Below are positions 8,654-16,609 of a stretch of DNA of 16,609 nucleotides, one piece after another. The position numbers were made by a program, and so were the translations under genes. Below the pieces are notes generated by a model. The model was not told the DNA's origin. It made no database searches and saw only the letters and a list, made by a program, of their open reading frames with translations. The stretch is from the NCBI GenBank assembly GCA_027596075.1, contig JADGJC010000572.1, positions 1 to 16,609 on the forward strand. The letters run 5' to 3'. Numbering within the stretch: position 1 is the first letter of the stretch; every line of letters begins with the position of its first letter. This DNA comes from Rhizophlyctis rosea. Taxonomy: Eukaryota; Chytridiomycota; Chytridiomycetes; Rhizophlyctidales; Rhizophlyctidaceae.

Positions 8654-10800
8654 ATGCTCCGTCGGTCGTCGAGGAGAGTCAAGGGGAGGGAAGTGGTTGG
8701 TGTGGTTGCGACACAGAAAGGTGAGTGTTGGTCCACCCTTTTTGGTTTCCGGCTCCGGAAAGGAATACTTCGGCGACAAGTGTCGTCGACGTATGCGACA
8801 CGCAACACGAACTAAGACCCGCAGTCTTCCCCACTTCCACAGACAAATCACCCACCCTACCCGCCGAAATCGACGACGACTCGACGAGCGAAGAGCAGGT
8901 TGATGACGGGGAGGTTGTGAGTAGGAGTGAGAGTAGTGACGAGGAGGAGGGGTTTAGTAATGTGGAAGTCAAGGACCGACAGCGACAGACCAACCTCTCA
9001 CGCTACTCAACACCCATCATCCGTCCCAAAACCGCTCCAACCATCGTTTTGGAAAACGCAAAACTCTGGTCGCATTTTCATGCTGTTCAAAACGGTAACG
9101 TCCCATTCCCTCTCAACACCCTCACCCATCCTCCCCCTGATTCCCCTTTCCGCAGAAATGATCGTAACAAAAGCCGGCCGCTGCCTCTTCCCAACCCTCC
9201 GTTTCCGCGCCCTCCACTTCGACCCAACAACCCTCTACTCGATCGGCATCGACGTGGTGCAATGCGACCCGTACAAATACAAGTTCAAAAACAAGACGTG
9301 GCGGCGCGTGGAGCATGAGGTGGAGGAAAGGTGGTGTCCACCGAGGGTGAGCGCGTATATAGTGCCGGAGGGGCCGAAGAAGGGTGAGTTTGGAGATTTT
9401 TCGCCAACTTTGCTGCTTGTTACTTCGTTTTTGCACGGAAGAAGGGATTACCATACTCATTTTCCACCCGTTTCTTCCAACCCCTCAGGCACACACTGGA
9501 AAAAACACGGCATCCCCTTCACAAAAATCAAACTCACAAACCTCCTCTCCACCTCCTCTTCCTCCTCCTCCCCGTCCATCCCTTCCTCATCCCCCTGCGG
9601 CGCGGACTCGGAAACTGATCCACAAGCCGACACAACCGACCTCCCCGCCGGCCACTTCTACCTCCACTCCTTCCACAAATACCAGCCGCGCGTGCATCTC
9701 TTCACGCACGGTAGAGGAGGGTTAGTGGAAGAGGTGACGACGTTCGTGTGGAAGGAGACGAGCTTTATTGCTGTGACGCATTATCAGAATGGGGAGGTGA
9801 AGGCGTTGAAGAAGTGGTATAATCCGCATGCTAAGGGGTTTAAGGTGGGTTTTTTCGTGTGTGTGTTTTCTTTGGAGGCGGATATGGGGGTTGGATTTGC
9901 CTTGTGGAGATCCATGGACCTACTTCTGCGGGGTGGGGTGGGAGGAAGAGCGTTTGCGACGTTTTGAGTGTAATGTTGATCTACCCTCCACCCCCTTTCC
10001 AGGACTACGAAACCAAACTCACCGCATCAAAGCTAAAGACTCGTTCATCCTCCGCTTCCTCCTCCACCATGACCACCACCACCCACACCCCCACCGGCCT
10101 CCCCACCGCAGTATACGACACCACAAACGACGTCACCCACCGGTACGGTTCGATGCTGTGCACCTCGTCTTCGCATTCCACGCTCCTGTCGGCAAGTCCG
10201 ACCAGCGTAACCGAGAAGGGAAAACGCAAGGCTGTGTCGAAGTATGATGAGGAGGATGAAGTGCTTCCGAGGAGGAAGAGGGTTAGGGATGATGATGATG
10301 ACGATGAGGACGGGGAGGGGAGTGAGACTGGGGCGGCGGGTGGGAAGGGGTGGTATTCGGATCGTGTGGAGAAAGATAAGATGTACGACTCACCTGACGC
10401 GACACACCAAACCTATCCCCACCATCAATACCCCTACCCCTCCTCCCCACCCCCGCACCTCCTCCTCCCACCGTACACCTCCTCCCCGATCCCCTTCCCC
10501 TCCTCAACGTTCTACCCCGGCACGCCATCCCCAGGAGAATACACCCCAGGAGGACTTTATCTCCACGCCCAACACCTCCAAACCCTCTCATCCCTCTTCG
10601 AGACGGCGTCGCAGCTTCACGCAAGTCGGTCTGCTCCGTCGGCTGCTCCATCGGCCGCCGGTGCCGTCACGACCACCACACCCTCCCACCAGCAAGGCCG
10701 CTACTACAACCCCTACGCCAACCTCCACGAAGCGAGCGGGCTGGATATTTTGGCGAGTTGTGCGGCGCTTTTGGACGGGAGGGGTGGCGGGGAAGTGTAG
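8654..10800 (+). CDS. T-box (Brachyury-type) transcription factor
   Basis: Nuclear sequence-specific DNA-binding factor. Five exons in phase: 8654-8720, 8843-9094, 9156-9383, 9489-9844 and 10003-10800 (566 aa). The T-box domain spans about residues 97-301. It begins LWSHFHAVQNEMIVTKAGR, continues with LFPTL-x-F, the FDPTTLYS block, YKYKFKNKTW, GTHWKKHGIPFTKIKLTN (183-200), HKYQPR (245-250) and ETSFIAVTHYQN (272-283), and ends NPHAKGFK (294-301). All four introns fall in or at the edges of conserved blocks, and splicing restores the family pattern each time, which makes the model firm. A Ser-rich insertion of about 30 residues follows KLTN. The N-terminus is acidic. After the domain come a bipartite basic stretch (KGKRK 373-377, RRKRVR 391-396) followed by six Asp, then a Pro/Tyr/Ser-rich tail. 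The subfamily cannot be assigned by eye. A second acceptor at 8824 would add six residues in frame. Confidence 0.95.
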
Positions 10801-11306
10801 AGAACATAGGGCGGGATTTTTGATCGGACTTTTTTGTTTTACTTGCGGGCCTTTCGTGTGTACAGATTTAGTAGGATTCAGACATTATTTGCTTTCGGGA
10901 CTTTTTGTGTAGAAGTTTAGTGCGGGGTTCGGACTTTTGTTTGCTTTTGTAATGCGGGATGTAGGACACTTTTCTGTAGTGTGGGCTTTCTCTTTTGCTT
11001 TGGATGGGTAAAGAACATTCGTAGCGTTTCTTGTAGGGAGTGTAAACAGATAGCCCTTTCGCGTATAGTGCTTTCCGTCTGTAACCAAAAAGGACTGATT
11101 TCCGTGTGTGCGCGCTTTGCTTTTTTCATGGTAGGGAGCTTGATGCTTCCTCTCCCCTTTTCTGATTGTTGTTTGGAATGGGTCACGTATGGGTCACCAT
11201 CAACATTCCAACCATCTACGAGCCACGAATATATACAGACCGCAATCGGGTCGACAATCCATTGGGATATGTACAAATATTGGAGTTGCCAATGTACTGT
11301 GTGACC
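10801..11306. other. Convergent intergenic region, no gene seen
   Basis: This lies between the stops of the T-box gene and the minus-strand membrane protein gene. It is T-rich in the T-box sense, as expected for a 3' UTR, and carries a degenerate tandem repeat. Open frames here are short and without coding bias. Confidence 0.5.
10811..11001 (+). repeat. Degenerate tandem repeat in the T-box 3' region, unit about 50 nt
   Basis: Two units align well by eye: 10843-10894 and 10893-10946. They share a CGGG-x-CTTT-x-GTGT start, an internal TTTAGT and a TTTGCTT end. A weaker GCGGGA...GGACTTTT half-unit precedes them (10811-10844), and a further degenerate unit follows (about 10949-11001, starting GCGGGATG and ending TTGCTTT). 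Divergence is high, so this is an old array. Confidence 0.45.
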
Positions 11307-11882
11307 CTACACCACTGAAAGGTCTTTACTCTCCGATTCTACCGCGGTTGCTTTGAGTAGGTAGGGTACGGAAACGGCAACGAGACCGACCTGCGGAGGG
11401 TGATTAATCTCCAACAACCCAAGGGAATGGGGTAGTGGCGGCGAAACAACGTCGTCACGTACCTCAATCAGGAATGCGGCGATGAGACCACCCATTGATA
11501 GCGAAAGGCTCATTGCTCCGACTCCAAAGGCGATGAGGAAAGCCAGATCTACCACTGTTCAAAATAGCAACCAAGATATTTTAGCGTCCTCATAATCACA
11601 AAAAAGAACCGTAACAAGTGTAACACCCAAACTTTGCCTCAACTTGCTGCACTTCCCAATCTGCAACCCAGCAACAATCCTATACGTTTTGACTCGTTTC
11701 TGGAACACCCACCCGGCTGCTATGATGTGTAGAGAACCAGATACGACGTAGAGGAGTTTAACGATGATTGATGCGGCGTCGTGCCATGGTCCGGAAGCGC
11801 CGAGGGTGAGGATCTGTTTGGTGGGGTTAGAGGGGTGAAGGGTTTGTATGGGGGTGAGAGGGTGGGTGGTACGGACAAACAT
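11307..11882 (-). CDS. Unrecognised multi-pass membrane protein
   Basis: Proposed exons are 11882-11600, 11554-11463 and 11390-11307, giving 152 aa. The start ATG at 11882 is directly preceded by an in-frame TAA. Hydrophobic segments lie at about 36-60 (AASIIVKLLYVVSGSLHI region), 84-105 and 107-137, so three or four membrane spans are likely. A basic loop (QKRVKTYR) sits after the first, and the tail is short and acidic (VESESKD). The first intron is the weak point: a 45-nt intron with donor GTGATT is the choice that makes a continuous hydrophobic segment, but other donors in the same phase exist nearby. The second intron (11462-11391, GTACGT...CCGCAG) is a multiple of three, so the frame stays open if it is retained or spliced at another AG. 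The family is not recognised. Confidence 0.55.
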
Positions 11883-13665
11883 TTAGAGGGATGCGGATAT
11901 TGGTGCGGTTCGACTGGGGTTTACGGTAAGCATTTTGCCTTTGGAGGATGTGGGTTTGGTGGTGTGAAGGGGTGGAGGAGTCCAATAGGTACTTTGAATG
12001 TAAGGCAAAAGTGGAATTGCAATGACGATGTTTGGACTATGGAGGGACTGATTGAGAAAGATTGTCGGGGTTGTCCGTAGTTGTTCATCTTATATGCATG
12101 TTTCCACCGATTCGAATTTTTGCTATTATTGTGCTTTGATGCTTTGCATTGCCTATGAAGGGAGCTTGGTTATTTGGACGCTCAGAGCGCTTTTAGCACT
12201 GCCCGCTTAATGTTTCATTCACTTGTCAACTCCTTGACCCACGGCTACATTCAAGTACAGCAGATAGAACAAGCTCCGGAATAACAGAAGAGCACACTGG
12301 GAATGGCATCCCAACATCCAATCGGGAGAGAATTAAAGTGAGTTTGGCATGTTGCAATCTCGAAAATTCTTGGTGCAATCTCTGAACTAAGTATCTATGG
12401 CGTTATCTTTTCAGGTTGGTTGCTAACTATCTTGTCAGTTTTCATTACCACCGTAGAATAGGAAATCAAGACCCCTTTGAGTTTTTAGCTCATAAGAATG
12501 CTGTGGTGGTACGGAAAGTTGGACGCGCTCAATCCATCCTCAATAATCAATATGGTAGGTCAGTCATCCTCGGAAAAGAAACTATCGTTGCTGTGGGCGC
12601 AATTTTGTGCTACAGATACAATGGCGATTAGCTTTTGTATTACTTGCTGGTCCAGTTTGAAGGGCGCTCCATGTTTCTTTGGGAAAACTTACAGCCTCAG
12701 CACTGTCGAAATTTTGGGACCAGCAGGCATGCTGAGATGCTGTGCAGTGAATAAATGGATTGACACTGCAGGGTGCATAGGTTTGATAACCTGTATAGAG
12801 AAGCTCCCGTCAATGCAAGAAGAGATGCATAATGAGGGACATTCCCGCAATGGACGCAATGGCTTGAGCATTTAAATGGCATGATCACTGATTTACGATA
12901 TCATCGTCCGTTAAAACAACGCCGATTGTGCCAAGCTGTACTACCTCTCTTCTCCCCGATGGGATTTTCTGCCGTTGTTGGCACGCGCGGGTCCTATTAA
13001 GTTGGCTTGAAACCGACATCACCACCCTGATCAGTGCTGATCCAAGGAATGAGTCATGATGTCTTGTGATTGAATTTCCGATGAGGGCTCACGACCCTTT
13101 GTGCGACCTGTGACACGTGGGATGGATGGAGGCCTTGTTCGGAGGGGGTTGGGGGCCCTGCTGGGGCCTTGCCGCTGAGCCGCTCCAAATAGCGTTGGAC
13201 CAATCCACCCCCACAGTCCACCTTCCCCTGCCTTCCACTGCTTTCCCATCGTCATCCTGAGAAGTTCGGGGCTGGTGCACAACGCCAAGAACACTTCCTC
13301 ATCGTACCTAACCACCTGACATATATCTGGCTACCCGCTGGACTAAATCCCTACACGCCCACACACCCACACCTTAGCAACGCTGGCTAAGACGAGCCCG
13401 CTTCGGAATTACAGTTGCGGCAGTGGCGGTGAGAAAGTTTGAGAAGCTCCCAACATTTCCGCAATAGAGGGTCAAGTCGCTGCCAGCACTGCCTACGGAA
13501 TCAATTTGGAGGCAGGAAGACAAGTCGAGTAGCAGGCAATCTTACTGGTTCGACGAGACACTAGGTGGGGAACAGACGGCCTTGTGCAGCTGTCAAAGTA
13601 GTCCGTTACTGTACAGAAAAGATGTACTAAAAAACATACACTGTCGTGATCTTTGAATAGCTGCT
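11883..13665. other. Long intergenic region, no convincing gene
   Basis: At 1.78 kb this is the largest gap in the window, lying between two divergent starts, so it should hold both promoters. The longest open frame (12498-12875, plus, 125 codons) has no recognisable domain or codon bias. A minus-strand frame at 13031-13315 also lacks support. A palindromic CACGTG (E-box type bHLH site) lies at 13114-13119. A small inverted repeat TTAGC/GCTAA lies near 13374-13390. No transposon ends or tRNA patterns were seen. Confidence 0.45.
13429..13660 (+). other. Candidate 5' UTR intron of the tandem-PH gene
   Basis: A donor GTGAGA at 13429, a near-perfect branch point TACTAAA at 13625-13631 and an acceptor TTTGAATAG ending at 13660, five bases before the start codon, suggest a leader intron. 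The donor is the least certain part. If the region is not spliced, it carries the minimal upstream frame ATG-TAC-TAA at 13622-13630. Confidence 0.35.
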
Positions 13666-15730
13666 ATGTCTAGCATTGACGCGCAGTCGCCGCTTCGGCG
13701 CGAATCGGAAGTGTCTACAAAGGGGAAGGGACCCGCCGGGTTGGACAGTCGCGCGCCACCAGTATCACCGCAACGACCAGTTTCTGGTGCATACAAAGGA
13801 ATAGCCTCCCCCGCCTTGGAGGTGAGTTGTTGAACGCTTATTCCTGTCACTCAATTCCAAAACTCATCATGCTTACAGCCACAAGAAAGCCACCGCATCC
13901 AATATCCTTTCTCAGATACCGAAGACTCGGGCGATGATGCCCATACTCGTCCCAGTAGAGCTGGCCGAAGCGTCTCATACGCTGTGGGTGTTGCGGGATC
14001 ACCACCGGGGGATGAGGCAGGGTCTCCTGACAGCTTTGACGCGGACTACGATTCGGAGGGCGAGGATGCAGTGCAAATGGACCGTTATGCGGATTTGAAG
14101 AATGAAGAGGCGGTAAAAAGCGGTTATTTGAAGAAGAAGGGAGTAAAGCGAAGGGTATGTTGTTAGTGTTCAGCTTTTGCTGATCGGCAATTATACCAGA
14201 TGAACTCCATATCAATGATCCCATCATAACACATAGGCATGGAAGAAGCGGTGGTTCGTTCTTTACCCGACGTGCATTCGCTACTACAAAAATGAGAAAG
14301 AGTATGAACTCCTCGCCATAATCAATCTCAAAGACGTCCACCGCGTTGCCGAAGTAGAATTGAAGAAGCGGGAAGACGTTTTTGGGATCGTCACCAAGCA
14401 GCGCACTTATTACGTGCAGGCTGCATCAGAAGCTGAAAGGAATGACTGGTTGGCGGCCATTAAAGCGACGTGCAAGGATGCAGCAAAGTTGATGTCGCCA
14501 AGACCGAGAGGGAATAGCGTTGCAAATCGCGATTCAACACAAACGAGGCAGAACTCTACCGGGTCGGGGATTCTAAATGGGGGAGTAGATAGTTCCATGT
14601 CAGCCCTGGACTTGCAATCTCCAAGTACGAGAGGAATCACCACAAGCGAGGAAAGTCTGGACGGAAGACGTCGTCCATCAACAGTAGATCACAAACGAGC
14701 ATCAATAACAACAAACGGCACCACGCGCTCCTCCATCGGCCCCTCCGCCTCCCAAACAGGCGACATACCCGACACCCAATCCGAAGGCGGCGGCTCCATA
14801 GCAACAACCACAGAATCCTTCCTAACCGTAGCCACAACCCCGTCCATGCTCCTAGCAGGTCTAAACTCCTCCTCCGTCACCGCCGCTGTCCCGATCCCAC
14901 AAAGAACTGACCCAACACGTCTAACCACAACACCCATAACAACAAATTTTTCTTCCTCCCCGCTACAATATACTCCCCTCCTGTCGTCTTCGACGCCAAA
15001 GTCGGCGATGTTCCCGCCTGTGGGACCTACACCGACGCAGCCACAGGCTACGCCGCGGACGTCGGTTGCGAGGGGTGCGGGGGAGAGTCCGCCGATGGGG
15101 AGGAAGAGCGAGGTGTTGAGTAGCAGTGAGGAGGAGGATGTTGATGAGGAGGGTGGTTCTGGGAGGAGGGGGGACAGTGGGGTTGATAAAGATGATAGGG
15201 TTATTTGTCAGGGGTATTTGGATAAGCAGGGGGGGAAGTATGGTGGGAAGGTGAGGATTTTTGGTGTTTTCTATTTGAAGAGTGGGATGGTATTGGTTGT
15301 TTTGGTGGAGTACGCTTTGGCGTTGATGTTTCGTTGGTTTCCTGATTTCTTTCTTTTCTTTCTTTTCATTAGGGCTGGAAAAAGCGTTGGTTCGTCCTCC
15401 GAGGCGGAAAGTTAACATGCTACAAAGACGACAGTGTATGTAAACCCCCCACCCTGTCGTGTGCCTCACATCCCCAATATGCTGACCTAGCCCAACTTTC
15501 CAAAATCACAGGAATACGTCGTCCGCCGCATAATCCCCCTCCGCCTCGCGCTCGACATCATCGAAGTGGATACCCAAAGCCGGAACCACGCAAACTGTTT
15601 CCAGATAGTGTTGCCGAAGCGGCAGATGGTGCTTTGTGCGGCGAATGAGGGGGAGGCGAAGATGTGGGTGGAGAATTTGAGGGGGGTGCATGATGCTTTG
15701 ACGGGTGGGGGTGAGAGGGGGGGCGAGTGA
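13666..15730 (+). CDS. Tandem pleckstrin-homology (PH) domain protein
   Basis: Likely a peripheral membrane adaptor or phosphoinositide sensor. Five exons: 13666-13821, 13879-14154, 14237-15250, 15373-15435 and 15512-15730, all joined in phase 0; 575 aa. PH1 spans about 131-223: KSGYLKKKG, then WKKRWFVLY, ending NDWLAAIKA with the conserved helix Trp215. PH2 spans about 466-565: GYLDKQGG, WKKRWFVLRGGKLTCYK, ending MWVENLRG with Trp555. Both carry the basic [KR]-x-R-x-hydrophobic motif of phosphoinositide-binding PH domains. The 240-residue linker is Ser/Thr-rich and disordered, with an acidic patch (SSSEEEDVDEE). The two-PH layout resembles yeast Opy1, but orthology is not shown. Introns 2 and 4 interrupt the two PH domains at the same place. 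Confidence 0.93.
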
Positions 15731-15763
15731 GGGAAGGGAAGGGAAGGTCGATGGATGAAGGAA

Positions 15764-15775
15764 GGGGGGGGGGGG
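15764..15775 (+). repeat. (G)12 tract downstream of the PH gene stop
   Basis: Twelve consecutive Gs begin 34 nt after the TGA at 15728-15730, in the probable 3' UTR. The preceding bases are also purine-rich with GGGAAGGGAAGGG-type repeats. Confidence 0.9.
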
Positions 15776-16211
15776 ATTGGGGCTCTTTTGTATATTATTT
15801 TTTGTTGTATCTTCTTTTTTCGATTTTCTGTTGTGTGTTCTTTGTATGGATTGTATGATGATCTGCGAATGTAGATGTAGGATTGAATATGTACCTTTTT
15901 CGTTTCGGCAAGATGTTCTGTGTGGGGAGATGGGCATTGGGAAGTATGAGTTTTTTTGTGTGGTGTCTTCCTTGGAGGGATGATGGTCAAATTGTCGATT
16001 TATTGCTGTTACAGATCGTGATAGTTGATAGTTTGTCGACATTCCGAGACGAGTTTTTTCTTGACTTTGGAGCTTACCTATGTGTGCAGATTGGTTTTGG
16101 TTTTTGGGAGGGGTGTTAGGATTTGAGGTTCAAATTTTGTCGTACGATTGAGGTTCAAATTGTGGGACGCTAGACAGATTGCAATGTTGGGAAGGATGTC
16201 TGCTTAAACGG

Positions 16212-16218
16212 TATATAA
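16212..16218 (+). promoter_or_regulatory. TATA-like element upstream of tRNA-Trp
   Basis: TATATAA ends about 30 bp before the tRNA. Upstream TATA elements at this distance assist Pol III transcription of tRNA genes in several fungi, such as fission yeast. Its role here is inferred. Confidence 0.45.
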
Positions 16219-16248
16219 GCATAATAGACAATACGGTCATCACCCAAA

Positions 16249-16320
16249 GGGGCCTTGGCGCAACGGTAGCGCGTCTGACTCCAGATCAGAAGGTTGCGTG
16301 TTCAAATCACGTAGGCCTCA
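16249..16320 (+). tRNA. tRNA-Trp (anticodon CCA)
   Basis: A full 72-nt cloverleaf without intron. The acceptor stem GGGGCCT pairs with AGGCCTC (one G-U), followed by discriminator A. The D arm is GCGC/GCGC around AACGGTA. The anticodon stem TCTGA/TCAGA closes loop CTCCAGA with anticodon CCA. The variable loop has five bases, and the T arm GCGTG/CACGT (one G-U) closes loop TTCAAAT. The internal A box (TGGCGCAACGG) and B box (GTTCAAATC) are present. No CCA is encoded at the 3' end, as expected for a eukaryotic nuclear gene. Confidence 0.95.
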
Positions 16321-16609
16321 CTCTTTCCTCTGATTTACTATAACTTTTTGCAAGCAGTTTCGGTGGGTAATGCCACGCGATTTTATTGGTTTCATGTATG
16401 TTGTTGAAACTTCCGGGGTGATGCTTGAATATGGGAAGCGTGACATGACTTTGGGGTTTCGCATGGAGATCTTTCTGCCTCAGTTATTGTGAACGACTTG
16501 AACGTATGCACGATTTGCTTTGTCACGTGTGGGTAGTACCATGATACTTTGTCAGTCCATGTATGTGTCGAAAGTTGTGATTGTTGTGTGGGTGTGAGAA
16601 GATGTCTCA
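16321..16609. other. Terminal segment, no gene seen
   Basis: After the tRNA terminator the sequence shows no coding frame or RNA gene. A palindromic CACGTG lies at 16524-16529 and may belong to the promoter of a gene beyond the window. Confidence 0.4.
16345..16349 (+). terminator. Pol III terminator of tRNA-Trp
   Basis: A run of five Ts, 25 nt after the tRNA end on the sense strand, and the first run of four or more Ts downstream of the gene. Confidence 0.6.

Larger units (their letters stand above)
15731..16248 (+). other. 3' region of the PH gene and upstream region of the tRNA
   Basis: About 520 bp. The first part is T- and G-rich, as expected for the PH gene 3' UTR. Open frames on both strands here lack coding character. 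The last 40 bp contain a TATA-like element serving the tRNA gene. Confidence 0.5.

Noticed and set aside
10244..10912. 222-codon Arg/Pro-rich plus-strand frame
   Set aside because: It is a frame-shifted shadow of the last T-box exon.
12498..12875. 125-codon plus-strand open frame in the largest gap
   Set aside because: Cys/Trp/Met-rich translation without recognisable motif or coding bias; I could not support it as a gene or a transposon remnant.
13031..13315. 94-codon minus-strand open frame upstream of the PH gene
   Set aside because: It lies in the likely promoter of the PH gene, starts without clear context and shows no family features.
1..16609. CRISPR array, bacterial operon, prophage or insertion sequence
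   Set aside because: No regularly spaced direct repeats, no bacterial gene spacing and no transposase. The introns, TATA box and Pol III tRNA gene mark this as eukaryotic nuclear DNA.

Overview
The window reads as nuclear DNA of an early-diverging fungus, most likely a chytrid. The genes are compact, their short GT-AG introns run mostly 57-144 nt, the stops are standard, and one gene encodes a T-box transcription factor. T-box genes are known from animals, their close relatives and early-diverging fungi such as Spizellomyces, but not from Dikarya. The rank is inferred from gene content only; no rRNA or mitochondrial marker is present.

Layout. 1-1863 (minus): pyruvate kinase, seven exons visible, C-terminal end cut off by the window edge. 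2840-4520 (plus): a cysteine-rich RING/TRAF-like zinc-finger protein. 5348-5768 (minus): a small two-exon protein with a mitochondrial-type presequence but no in-frame AUG in front of it. 6695-7012 (minus) and 7245-7609 (plus): two diverged paralogues of a small tail-anchored membrane protein, head to head across a 232-bp shared promoter. 8654-10800 (plus): the T-box factor, with a TATA box and a spliced 5' leader. 11307-11882 (minus): an unrecognised multi-pass membrane protein. 13666-15730 (plus): a protein with two PH domains. 16249-16320 (plus): tRNA-Trp(CCA). The other intervals (about 0.3-1.8 kb each) show no convincing coding sequence.

The genes form no obvious pathway; this is an ordinary eukaryotic neighbourhood of independent genes. 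The only clear local relationship is the divergent paralogue pair. The points most worth a second look are that pair, the divergent T-box domain, the apparent non-AUG start of the small mitochondrial candidate, the matching intron position in the two PH domains, and a recurrent switch within exons from C-rich to G-rich sequence.

Exon boundaries were assigned by hand from splice signals, reading phase and family similarity. No alignment or database search was run.
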